NCBI RefSeq assembly: GCF_019049255.1
Contig: NZ_JAGMUJ010000029.1
Location: forward strand, 62,001-126,000
Length of the DNA stretch: 64,000 bases
Direction: 5' to 3'
Source of the DNA: Streptomyces sp. AC558_RSS880
GTDB lineage: Bacteria; Actinomycetota; Actinomycetes; Streptomycetales; Streptomycetaceae
The notes below the pieces were generated by a model that made no database searches, was not told the DNA's origin, and was given only the letters and a program-made list of their open reading frames with translations. Both the position numbers and the translations under genes were made by a program. This document shows, piece after piece, positions 41,919-51,200 of the stretch (position 1 is the first letter of the stretch; every line of letters starts with the position of its first letter).

Positions 41919-43016
41919 TCATCGCACCGCTCCCGGGCTCGGGAAGGCGAAGTCGGCCGGGAGCAGCGAGGCGGGCGCCTCCGGAACCCCCGCGGCCAAC
42001 AGATAGACGGCGAACTCGTCGTCGGGGTCGACACCCAGGAACCGCTCCACCTGGCTGTCGGCGAAGGCGACGGTCTGGAAGGGGCCGAGGCCCAGAGCCG
42101 TGGCGGCCAGCGCGAAGGTCTGGGCGTAGTGCCCGGCGTCGTACATCCACAGGCGATAGGCGCGCGGGTGACGGTACTTCCAGGCCAGGCGGTTGGCGAC
42201 GGCCGTGGTGAGAATGGTGAACGCGCCTTGGTAGGAGGCTTCCTGATGGTACGTCAGGTCAGCCAGTCGCGCCCGGTCGGCCCGGGCGTCCAGAAGTTCC
42301 AGCGCGTGGCGCACCACCGAGTAGTGGTACAGGCCGGGCGGAACGCCGGTGACGTTGTGGACGACGACGTACGCCTCGACCTCGTGGCGGCCGCCGGCCG
42401 AAGCGCTCACCCGGCACTGCTGCACCCCGAAGTCCCCGCCGTCGATGAACCGGTGCGGCGCGAAGCTGTGGAAGAGCAGTGTTCCGAGCTGGTCGAGGGA
42501 GACGGGGACGTCCGCGAACCGGCGATGGGTGCGCCGCCCGGCGAAGACGTCGTCCACCGGCGCGGTCAGGGGCAGGGGCCTGCGCGGCAACAGCACGACG
42601 GGGCTGTCCGCGTACTCCTTGAACGCCGCAGGGGCGTCGCCCCCGGCGAGGATCGCCTCCGCCTCGTCGGCCCGCCGGGGTGAGTCGACGAGATAGTCGA
42701 CGTCCCGCGCCTCGACGTGGAAGCGCTGCGCCAGGCCGCCCCAGCGCTGCCACAGGGCCGGAACCCGGTGGTTGTCGTCCACGGCGGCGAGCACCCCGAG
42801 CCGGAGCAGACCGGTCACCGCCTGGCGCACCTGGGCCTCGTGCTGTGAGCCGAACGCGCCCGCCAGCTCGTCCAGGTCGATTCCGTCCCCGGCCCGGTCC
42901 AGCACCTTGCGCAGATCGTCCGAGAGCCTGATCCACTGCGCCCGCCCCGGGACGCCGACCTCCAGTCCCTCGGGAAGCCATCGCAGAACCAGGTGTTCGG
43001 GACGGCGGACCTTCAT
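41919..43016 (-). CDS. SagB/ThcOx-type FMN dehydrogenase
   Basis: 365 aa. An N-terminal winged-helix-like region of about 110 residues (LRWLPEGLEVGVPGRAQWIRLSDDLRKVL) precedes the nitroreductase fold. The FMN-binding start is FAGRRTHRRFADVPVSLDQLGTLLFHSF, with YHYSVVRHALELL and MYDAGHYAQTFALAATALGLG further on. SagB-type enzymes oxidise azolines in ribosomal peptides, or carry out other dehydrogenations on small scaffolds. No YcaO cyclodehydratase lies in the window, so azole formation cannot be assumed. GGGAG precedes ATG 43016. It follows the peptide gene through a 16-bp-arm hairpin. Confidence 0.88.
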   Translation of the reverse strand: MKVRRPEHLVLRWLPEGLEVGVPGRAQWIRLSDDLRKVLDRAGDGIDLDELAGAFGSQHEAQVRQAVTGLLRLGVLAAVDDNHRVPALWQRWGGLAQRFHVEARDVDYLVDSPRRADEAEAILAGGDAPAAFKEYADSPVVLLPRRPLPLTAPVDDVFAGRRTHRRFADVPVSLDQLGTLLFHSFAPHRFIDGGDFGVQQCRVSASAGGRHEVEAYVVVHNVTGVPPGLYHYSVVRHALELLDARADRARLADLTYHQEASYQGAFTILTTAVANRLAWKYRHPRAYRLWMYDAGHYAQTFALAATALGLGPFQTVAFADSQVERFLGVDPDDEFAVYLLAAGVPEAPASLLPADFAFPSPGAVR

Positions 43017-43052
43017 TCACGTCTCCCTCTCGGCGACTGCGCTCCAGATGTG

Positions 43053-43086
43053 GTCCGGCTGTGATGCCTGGGCATCACAGCCGGAC
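43053..43086 (-). terminator. Hairpin between the 20-aa peptide gene and the SagB gene
   Basis: Perfect 16-bp arms (43053-43068 and 43071-43086) with a 2-nt centre start 24 bp after the peptide stop. The SagB start is 36 bp further on. A partial terminator or processing stem here would make peptide mRNA exceed enzyme mRNA, as in many precursor-peptide operons. Confidence 0.72.
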
Positions 43087-43110
43087 TTACCGTTCGTCCG
43101 CGCGGGACGA

Positions 43111-43173
43111 TCAGGTGGACGGGTGGTGCAGCAGCACCTGGCCGTCCTCGACGATCTCGATGTCGAGCTCCAT
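43111..43173 (-). CDS. 20-aa peptide gene, candidate RiPP precursor or scaffold
   Basis: An ATG at 43173 is preceded by AGGAGGTGA with 5-nt spacing, one of the best ribosome sites in the window, and opens a 20-codon frame ending in TGA at 43111. The product begins MELDIEIVEDG (acidic, leader-like) and ends QVLLHHPST (His-His, Pro, Ser, Thr). It is followed by a stem-loop, then SagB dehydrogenase, JmjC oxygenase and exporter genes on the same strand. The coupling of a near-perfect RBS, short frame, hairpin and two modifying enzymes argues for a real peptide. The alternative is a leader peptide that regulates the operon. I do not recognise a known class. Confidence 0.66.
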   Translation of the reverse strand: MELDIEIVEDGQVLLHHPST

Positions 43174-43881
43174 TTCTGTCACCTCCTGTTGCTTGGTCGG
43201 CGGTTTTCCGACGCGTCGGCGGAGAGAAAAGAGAGCCCATTGTCAGCCTGGGTCGCTATTCGTTCTGCCGACGTGTTCGACATTAGGCCCGGCGTTTCGA
43301 CTCCGGCAAGACGCTCCACGATTCATGGCCAAAAATGCGGCTACGGCGCGCCGGCCTCGAAGGGAAACTCCAGGTGGGGGCCTATGTGGTCGAAGCGACT
43401 CCTCCGTTCGTCGCTTCCTGATCCGGCCTTCAGGGGATCGCGAAACAAGTCTTGAGCGGTTCTCGACAGGGTGCCACTAGAATCCCCCGTCCGGAAATTG
43501 AAAGGGCTCCCTTTTTCGGGAATCCATCATTTCCGGCGGGCGTGAGAATTCTCGTCGAGAGCGAGTGCGCGGTGTATCGGGTTTCCCATGGCGATCCGTT
43601 TCCGCCGGCCGGTCGGCCGCCCTGCCCGGCCGCCCTGCCCGGCCTGCTCGGGGGCGGCCGCCTCGACGATCCGTCGGTCGCCGACGTCCGCGGTGTTCCG
43701 CGCGGGCGGCGGCGTCCGCGGGCCGTCGCCCGCACTCGGGACCGCGCCGCACGCGGTCCCGACGCCCGGCGAGCAGGCATGGGCGCGGTGGATGCGGTGA
43801 GTGCGGTGGGCGCGGTGAACTCGGTGGGCTCGGTGGGCTCGGTGGACTCGGTGGAGAGCCGACGGCCCGCCCCGTCGGCCC
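43174..43881. other. 708-bp gap upstream of the peptide operon
   Basis: No gene is seen. The part nearest the peptide gene is less GC-rich and should hold its promoter. A 12-bp palindrome CCGACGCGTCGG (43208-43219) lies 35 bp upstream of the peptide start. The distal part carries a 9-bp tandem repeat. Open frames here read as low-complexity text. Confidence 0.5.
43787..43855. repeat. 9-bp tandem repeat (GGTGGGCTC-type), about 7.7 copies
   Basis: Imperfect copies of GGTGGGCTC run from 43787 to 43855. They lie just downstream of the stop of the minus-strand CHAT gene and outside any gene I accept. Probably slippage-derived. Confidence 0.8.
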
Positions 43882-46800
43882 TCAGCCGCTGTCCGAGGCG
43901 GCGCCTGTCGCGGCGGGGCCGGGGTGACCCTGGTGGATGAAGGGGGCCCAGGCGGCCGGGCGGTCCAGCCGTGGACCCCCGCGCAGTTCGCCGAGCAGGT
44001 CGTCGCCGAGCGATCCCGGGTTCTCGCGGTGCGGATCGAGCATCCACATCTGCGCCGCCCTGAGCGCGTCCACCGGACTGAGGCCCTCGACGGACACGTA
44101 GTGGTGGAACACGGCCATCATCAGGGCCGAGGCGGAGTCACGGGTGGCCCACCGGGAGCCCACCACGTCGCGCGCGCCACCCGCCACGAAGGCGGTCGTC
44201 AGGGTGAGCGCCTCGTCGTGGTCGCGGGTGCTCAGGTCCGTCTCGCAGGCACTGAGCACCACCAACGGGCCGTCGTCCGAGCCCTGTTCACCCGTCCGGC
44301 GGCCGAGGAGCCGGGACACGGTCAGCATGCCGGGGTTCGGCCGCGCGTCCGGCCCGCCCTCGTCCGGCAGCGGTTCGGGACAGTCCTCGGGATACGCCAG
44401 GTGCAGTGCGGACGCCGTCGGGCTCGGCCCGGCCGAGCCGTGGCAGGCCACGTGGAGCACGGACGGGGTCCCGGCGAGCACGTCGAGGAGGTCGTCCGGG
44501 GTACCGGCGGCCTCCGGTTCGACGGGGAGGTCGTAGAGGTCTCCGTACAGCCGCGCCCCCGGGTACAGGGACCGGTGGAGTGCCGCGACCTCCAGCTCGG
44601 CGTGCGGCAGGCTCATGCTGGGATCCGCCACCAGGACGGGGTCGGCGGCCGGGGCGCGCCGGGCGCGGCGGACCGTGTCGAGGAACTGCCGGCCGGACGC
44701 CGCGTAGCTGAACACCATCGCCTGGCACGCGTACGCGTGCGGTGCCCCGGCGGGCAGCCGCGCCGCGTGCCACGGGACGATGCCGAGGCGCCCGCACGGC
44801 ACCAGCACGATCCTCGGCGGGCCCGGCCGGCCCCCGCGCCGGTTCCCGTTGGCGGCGAGCCGCTCCGCGACGCCGCTCATGACGGGCACGATCACCGCTC
44901 CGGTCGCCCAGTCGCACAGCTCGGCGAGCGCCTCCTCCCACTCCTGCTCGGCGGACGCGTCGTGGGGCCGCGACTGGTGCCGGGCCGCCGCGTCGAGGTA
45001 GCCCTCCAGGGGGCCGCTGCGCTCGCCGGAGAGCATCGGCAGCGCCCGCACGCCGGTGCCGGTGTCCGGGCCCACCACGATCGCCATGCCCGGCGCGGTG
45101 CCCTCACCGGCCAGCAGGTAGACCAGCGCGTCCGCCTCGCCCTCCGCGACCCCGGCCTTCAGCTCCTCGACCGTGGGTGTCCGGAACAGTACGCCGTCCG
45201 GCTCCCGGTGGCCGAGCGCCACCAGCGCGCGGCGCCGCAGGGAACTGGGCAGTTCACGGGGGAGCACGCCGGGCTCCCCGCCGCCGGCGGTGCCCGCCGC
45301 CCGCCACTCCCGGGCGAGTTCGTGGTGGCCCCGGGACTCCAGCAGGTCGGGGACGGCCCGCGAGGTGGACGCCGCCTGCAGCACCAGCGCCCGGCCCAGT
45401 TCCAGCGCGGCCACGGCCTCCTCGACCCGGCCCTGGGAGGCGGCCCAGACGGCGGCCCGTACGCCGCGGTCGGCTCCGGACCGGGCGGCCAGCAGACCGT
45501 GGTCGGGGCCGGACTGCAGGACGACGTCGCCGGCGAGCGCCTGGAGGGCCTCCATCGCCGCGCTTGTGGCGGCGTCCCGGTCCGCCGGGTCCTGGGTGCG
45601 GGCCAGGCGGACTCGGTGGTTCTCCGCGAGCTGCCAGAGCGCGGGGGCGGCGATGTGCGGGTGCCTGCCCTGCCGGACGCGGTCGCGGACCCGCTCCAGT
45701 TCGTCGATGGCGGTGTCCAGGTCGGCCGGGTCCTCGGTCACGGCGTGCCGCATCGTCGCCGCCAGGGCGGAGATGTAGCGGGTGTCCGCGGAGGCGTCCG
45801 CGGGGAGAGGGGCGTGCTCGGGCATGAGGTCCGGCGCGTCGCCCACGACGGCCCGGGCGGTGAGCAGCGTGTCCCTGACGGCCTTGATCAGCGGGTCGGG
45901 CAGGCCGTGGGAGGCGGGGGACATGGAGGCCAGGGTCTCCTCCTGGTGGGCGATGCCGCGCAGGAGCGCCCCGGTGTCCCGGGTGTGCGTGCCGAGGCCG
46001 GTCAGCGCGCTGCCGAGCGCGAGCCGCACCACCGGGTGGAACGGGTGGCCGGCCGGAACGGACCGCTCGAGGGACTCCAGTTCGTCCACCAGCGCCGCGA
46101 GGTCCTCCCGGGACTCCGCCTCCTCCGCCTCGCGCACCCGGAGGAGCAGGTTCATCGCCCGGTTGCCGATGAGGAGTCCGGCGGCGGCCGGGTCGGCGGC
46201 CGCCTGCTGTTCGAAGTGCTCGGTGACCTGCCTCGCGTGGCCGCGGGCGGCGTCCGTGTCCTGGTGGCTGCCGCCCAGCGGCTGGCCCGCCTGCAGCACC
46301 AGGCGCATCAGGGTCTCGATCTCGGGGGCCCGGCCGTGACCGTCCGGCAGCCGGTCCAGGTCCGTGCCCAGCCGCTGGAGCAGTCGGCTGATCTGCTCCG
46401 GGTCGCCCGTCTGCAGGGCTTCCATGGGGCCGAGCAGCGCGGCCAGCCAGGAGCCGAGGACGGTGGTGTCGGCCTCCGGGTCCGGGGCGGCAGGGTCCGG
46501 GTCCGGAGTGCCGCCGTCGGCGGTCGCCGTCGGGGTCCCGGGGGTCCCGGGGGTCCCAGGGGATTCGGGGGTTTCGGGCAGGTCCTTCACCAGGTTCAGG
46601 AGCATCCGCAGCTGCTCGGTGAAGGGGAGGTCCGCGGGCAGCATGCCCAGCAGCCGCTCCGGCTCGGAGAGACCGGAGCGCGCCATGTACGACAGCAGTT
46701 CCCGGGCCTGCCCGAGTTTCTCCCGGACCTCCGGCGGCACCGGCAGCCGACCGGCCTCCTCGGCCAGCGCGGCCAACTTCGCCGCCTCTTCCTCCACTGC

Positions 46801-47256
46801 GCCCGAGCCCGCCTTCAGCGTCTGGTCGAAGACGGGCCAGAAGTCCGGGGCCGCCCCCGGCGTGCCGACCGGGACCGACACGTCCGTCACCGTCAGCAGG
46901 AACATCGCCGCCCACTGCCTGTCCTGCTCCGTCACCGCCTCACCGGACGGTGTCGAAGGGTCCCGCGCCTCGTTCAGCAGGCGCTGCGCGCGCTCGCGGT
47001 CCTCCTGGGTGCCGTTCCCGGTGGCGTACCGGACGGCGAGCAGGGCGCCCAGACGCACGGTGACCACGCCCAGCAGCGCGTGATCGTGGTCCAAGAGGCC
47101 CCGCAGGCCCGAGAGTTCGGCCACCGGGCCGTCGAAGTCCCCGGGGGACAGGGTCCCCTCGCCCGCCCGGGAGATCAACCGGGCCGCCCTCTCGGTCGCG
47201 TCGGCGGCCCAGAGCCGCAGTCCCCGGACGCCCCCGTCCGAATCGTCGCTCACCAT
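43882..47256 (-). CDS. Large helical-repeat/CHAT protease, paralogue 1
   Basis: 1,124 aa. An N-terminal segment (GLRLWAADATERAARLI) opens about 750 residues of helical repeats interrupted by a Pro/Gly/Thr linker (ESPGTPGTPGTP, about 250-285). The C-terminal CHAT domain has His939 (LHVACHG) and Cys1004 (VVLSACETD), plus DVVGSRWATRDSASALMMAVFHH and the ending WAPFIHQGHPG. Both catalytic residues are intact. It is strongly similar along its length to the CHAT gene at 48272 on the other strand. ATG 47256 (MVSDDSDGG) is chosen with AGGGGGA upstream; the longer frame is not supported. No TM helix is seen. It is the probable effector or signalling protease of a locus shared with its paralogue. Confidence 0.92.
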   Translation of the reverse strand: MVSDDSDGGVRGLRLWAADATERAARLISRAGEGTLSPGDFDGPVAELSGLRGLLDHDHALLGVVTVRLGALLAVRYATGNGTQEDRERAQRLLNEARDPSTPSGEAVTEQDRQWAAMFLLTVTDVSVPVGTPGAAPDFWPVFDQTLKAGSGAVEEEAAKLAALAEEAGRLPVPPEVREKLGQARELLSYMARSGLSEPERLLGMLPADLPFTEQLRMLLNLVKDLPETPESPGTPGTPGTPTATADGGTPDPDPAAPDPEADTTVLGSWLAALLGPMEALQTGDPEQISRLLQRLGTDLDRLPDGHGRAPEIETLMRLVLQAGQPLGGSHQDTDAARGHARQVTEHFEQQAAADPAAAGLLIGNRAMNLLLRVREAEEAESREDLAALVDELESLERSVPAGHPFHPVVRLALGSALTGLGTHTRDTGALLRGIAHQEETLASMSPASHGLPDPLIKAVRDTLLTARAVVGDAPDLMPEHAPLPADASADTRYISALAATMRHAVTEDPADLDTAIDELERVRDRVRQGRHPHIAAPALWQLAENHRVRLARTQDPADRDAATSAAMEALQALAGDVVLQSGPDHGLLAARSGADRGVRAAVWAASQGRVEEAVAALELGRALVLQAASTSRAVPDLLESRGHHELAREWRAAGTAGGGEPGVLPRELPSSLRRRALVALGHREPDGVLFRTPTVEELKAGVAEGEADALVYLLAGEGTAPGMAIVVGPDTGTGVRALPMLSGERSGPLEGYLDAAARHQSRPHDASAEQEWEEALAELCDWATGAVIVPVMSGVAERLAANGNRRGGRPGPPRIVLVPCGRLGIVPWHAARLPAGAPHAYACQAMVFSYAASGRQFLDTVRRARRAPAADPVLVADPSMSLPHAELEVAALHRSLYPGARLYGDLYDLPVEPEAAGTPDDLLDVLAGTPSVLHVACHGSAGPSPTASALHLAYPEDCPEPLPDEGGPDARPNPGMLTVSRLLGRRTGEQGSDDGPLVVLSACETDLSTRDHDEALTLTTAFVAGGARDVVGSRWATRDSASALMMAVFHHYVSVEGLSPVDALRAAQMWMLDPHRENPGSLGDDLLGELRGGPRLDRPAAWAPFIHQGHPGPAATGAASDSG

Positions 47257-47616
47257 GCTCGCGCGTCCCCCTGTCCGCCGCTGGTGTTTCCGCATCCGCC
47301 GGCTCACCGGCCCCGTGGGCCCATGATGGCTCCACGGCCGCTCCCGCAGTACGGCGATCGCGTCAAATCCCGGAAGGAGACCGGAAGTCGGCCAGGAGAC
47401 GCCCTGAGAGGTGGTAAGGCTCCCTGGGGTTGCCCGAAGCGCGCGGCACCGCCGTTCGCCGTGTGCGGCCGGCCGCCGGTGTCCGGGTGGTCGGGGGCGG
47501 GGCGAACACCGGTCGTTGTCCGGGCCGGTGGTTCACCCGGCGGGGGACGTGCTGCTTCGCTGGTCCCGTGGGGAAACGGCGGAACACGTGGAGCGAGGGC
47601 GAGGGAGGGAGGTCCC
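47257..47616. other. Divergent gap between CHAT paralogue 1 and the small membrane protein
   Basis: 360 bp that must contain promoters for both directions. I see no strong palindrome, no recognisable -10/-35 pair and no convincing open frame. Confidence 0.4.
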
Positions 47617-48159
47617 GTGGACCTCGGTGGTGCGACCGTTCCGGTGGCCACGGTCGTCGGAGTCGTCGGAACGCTGCTGTCCGCGCTGCTCACCCAGCGC
47701 GCGGCGGACCGCAGCCGGCAGCGCGAGCAGGAGCGCACCGAGGAGCTGCGGGAACGGCGCAGTGAGACCCAGGAACTGCGGTCGTGCTACGTGGCGCTGA
47801 ACACCGCGGGCCGGCAGTACCTGGCCGCGCTCACCGACCAGGTGCACGCACTGGACCGCCCCGGGGAGCCGGGTTCCGTACGGCAGCGGCTGACCGAGGC
47901 ACGCGACCGGTACCGGGACGTGTACGCGGAGGCCCAGATGCGGCTGCCGCAGCGCGTGCTCGAGCACGCGGGTGGCGTCAGCCACGACCTCGGCGTGGTG
48001 TACGGCATGGTGCGGCGGCTGGACGACGGCGTACCGAGACGCGGGGACTCGCCCGCCGCCGTGCGGGAGGGCATCGACGCGCTGTGGGAGCGGTTGCGGG
48101 GGATGCGGCGCGAGATGCGCGCCGATCTGGGCGTGTCCCGGGCGGATTCCGGGTGTTGA
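47617..48159 (+). CDS. Small N-terminally anchored coiled-coil protein
   Basis: 180 aa. The N-terminus TVPVATVVGVVGTLLSALLTQ is a single membrane helix with little before it. It is followed at once by a highly charged coil (RAADRSRQREQERTEELRERRSETQEL) and a second helical stretch (RQRLTEARDRYRDVYAEAQMRL). This type-III anchor plus coil design recurs in actinobacterial signalling loci; the family is unnamed to me. GTG 47617 is preceded by GGGAGGGAGG. It lies 112 bp ahead of CHAT paralogue 2 on the same strand and could tether or sense for it. Confidence 0.75.
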   Translation: MDLGGATVPVATVVGVVGTLLSALLTQRAADRSRQREQERTEELRERRSETQELRSCYVALNTAGRQYLAALTDQVHALDRPGEPGSVRQRLTEARDRYRDVYAEAQMRLPQRVLEHAGGVSHDLGVVYGMVRRLDDGVPRRGDSPAAVREGIDALWERLRGMRREMRADLGVSRADSGC

Positions 48160-48271
48160 GCGCGGAAAACGGGCGGAACGGCCACCGGGGGCCCGGCGGA
48201 TCGGCATAGTACGGATCGGAACGGGGGCCGATCCCCTTCCGCCGGCGAGGCGGGGACGGAGGCAGGTGTCG

Positions 48272-51200
48272 GTGGGCGACGAGGAGACCGGCGGTGTTCT
48301 GGGCCTGCGCGCCTGGGCGGCGGACGCGATGGAGCGGGCGAGACGGTTGGTGCCCGGCGCGGGGGCGGGCACGTCGCCGCCGGACCACGACGCGACGGTC
48401 GCCGAACTCGACGGCCTGGTCCGCCTCCTGGACCACGATGCCGGCCTGCGCGGTGCGGTGAGCGTATGGCTGGCGGGCGCGCTGACCCTGCGGCACGCCG
48501 CCGGGGGCGGCGCGCCCGCGGACCGGGAGCGCGCGGAGCGGCTGCTGCGGGAGGCGCGGGACCGGCGGACGCCGCTGGGCGCGGCGGTGAGCGACGAGGA
48601 CAGGCGGTGGGCGGCGCTGTTCCTGCTGTCGCACGTGGTGCCGTTGCGGCCGGGGCCGGGCGCGCCCGGGGCGGCGCCCGACCTCTCCGCCCTCCTGGAG
48701 CGGGTCACACGGGTGGGCCCCGCCGGGATGGTGGCCATGGCGGCGGAGGTCGAGACGCTGACGGCGGAAGTGATGGAACTGCCGCTGCCGTCCCCGTTCC
48801 TCGACGAGCTGCGCCGGATGCGGGGCGTGCTCGCGATGCCTGCCGGGGCCGGGCTCACCGACCTGCTGACGGGCATGATGCCCGCCGGGACACCGGCGTC
48901 CGACCAGCTGCGCCGGATGGCGGAGCGGCTGTTCGGCACAGACGACGCCCCCACGACGGGGCATGCCGACACCTCCGGTACCGGCGGCCCGGTCTCCGCG
49001 CCTGGGCGTTCCGGGACGCACGAGACGGCGGCGGCCGCCGGTCCAGGTCCCGGCCGCCCGGCTTCCGAGTCCAGCCGCGTGGCTTCCGGGTCGGGTCGTC
49101 CGGCTCCTGGTTCCGGTGGTCCGGCTTCCGGGCCGGGGCGTCCGGCTTCCGAGTCCGACCGTGTGGCTTCCGGGCCGGGGCGTCCGGCTCCCGGTTCCGG
49201 TGGTCCGGCTTCCGAGTCCGACCGCGCGGATTCCGAGCCCGGCCGCCCGGCCGGTCCCGGGGACCGGCATGCGGACGTCCCGGGGCCACGGCCCGCGCCG
49301 GAGCCCGGGGCGGACGAGGCGTCCGGACCCCGCCGGAACCCCGGGCCCACCTCACCCCCGCCCCCGCGGCCTCCGCTCACCCCCGACGACTTCCGCCGGC
49401 TCATTGCCGCGCTGGACACCGTGGGCGAGACCACGGCCGGGCTCGACGACGTGCTGAAGCGGGGCGATCCCGAGGCGCTCAACCGGCTGCTCGCCCAGCT
49501 GCGTTCCGTCCAGGACACGCCGCTGCCCGGGCCGGACGCGACGCCCGCGCTGGAGAGCCTGAGAGCGCTGCTGCTCGCCGTCAGCCCCGCCGTCGGCGGC
49601 ACCTTCCAGGACCGGTCGGCGGGCCGGGCCCACATCGACACGGTCCTGGCCCACCTGGAGGGGATCGCCGGGTCGCCGATCCCGGGGGTGGGCGACCCCT
49701 CTGTCCTGGGCCGTGCGTTCGCGACCTTCAGCCGGATTCTCGAAGCGGGCGAGACGGAGGACGTCGAACGGCTCCGTGAGCTGGTCGAGGAGGCCGAGGA
49801 GCTGGAGAGGGCGGTGCCCGAGGACCATCCGTGCCGTTTCGCGGTGCTCTCCTGCCTCGGCGCGGCCTACGGCCGGCTCGGTGCCGTCACCCAGGACAAG
49901 GAGATGCTGCTGCGGGCCCTGCCCTACACCGAGCAGGGCATCACCGGCGCCAAGGGGAGCGGACTGCCGTTCGCCGGCGGGCCGCCCCCGCCGGACATCC
50001 CGATGCCGGACCCGGCCCTGCTCCGCGCGGGCCTCACCGGCGAGCGGGTGGCGGTGCCCGAGGATCTCCCGCCCGAGCCTCCCGAGGGTGCCTCGGCGGA
50101 GGAGGCCGACGCCTACGCGGCCTCCCTGGGCCTGCGCTTCTCCCACACCCGCGATCCGGCCGACCTCGACGCCCTGGTCCAGGCGCTGGAGCGGATCCGC
50201 GACGAGGTCCGGCGGGGACGGGGGCAGCGGATCGCCGCCGACGCGCTGTGGCGTCTGGCCGAGGCGTACCACCTGCGCAAGGTGCTGAGGCAGGACCCGG
50301 AGGACACCGTCTGCGTGGACGCGGCCAAGGAGGCGCTGACCGCGCTGGCCGCCGACGTCCTCCTGCAGACCGGGGCGGAGCACGGACTGCTGGCGGCACG
50401 CTCCGGGGCGAGCCGTGGGCTGCGGGCCGCCCGCTGGGCGCTCACGTGCGGGCGGGTGCACGAGGCCGTGGCCGCCCTGGAACTGGGCCGGGCCCTGGTG
50501 CTGCAGGCGGCCGCCACCTCGTCGGCCGTGCCCGAACTGCTCGACGCGGCCGGACACCACGAGCTCGCCGAGGCCTGGCGGGCGGCCGGCCTCTCCCGTG
50601 GCGCCGGGGCGGCCGGAGGACCGGGTGTCCCCGGCGAACTGCCCAGTACGCTGCGCCGCCGGGCCCTCGAAGCCCTCGGCTACCGGCAGGAGGACGGCGG
50701 CCCGCTCGCCACGCCCACGCTCGCCGAGCTCGCGGACGGGGTCGCCGAGGCCGGCGCGGACGTCCTCGTCTACCTGGTCCCCGGTGAGGACGAGGTCCCC
50801 GGGATGGTGATCGCGGTGGGGCCGCACCTCGGGGCCGGAACGGGCGCGCTGCCTCTGCTGTCCGGCGCCGGGAGCGGTCCGCTGGAACGCTACATCGACG
50901 CGGCGGACGCGCGCGGCGACGGCCGGGAACGCGACCCGTCCGCCGAGCAGGCATGGGAGGACGCCCTCGGGACGCTGTGCGACTGGGCGTTCCAGGTGCT
51001 CGGCCCGGTCCTCGCCGGCATCGAGAAGCGGCTCACGGACGCCGGGCGGCTCGACGGCCGGCCGCTGCGGGCCGTCCTGGTGCCCTGCGGACGTCTCGGC
51101 ATCGTCCCCTGGCACGCCGCACGTTCTCCGGGCGACGCGCCCCACCGCCACCTGTGTGAGACGGTGGTCGTCAGCTACGCCGCGTCCGGCGGTCAGTTCC

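Noticed and set aside
28262..43173. CreD/CreE-type nitrite-forming genes for the putative diazo cluster
   Set aside because: I looked for an aspartate-oxidising flavoprotein and a nitrosuccinate lyase and found neither in the window.
43924..47616. Very long plus-strand frame through the CHAT paralogue 1 region
   Set aside because: It is the antisense of the CHAT gene; only its last part, from GTG 47617, reads as a real protein.
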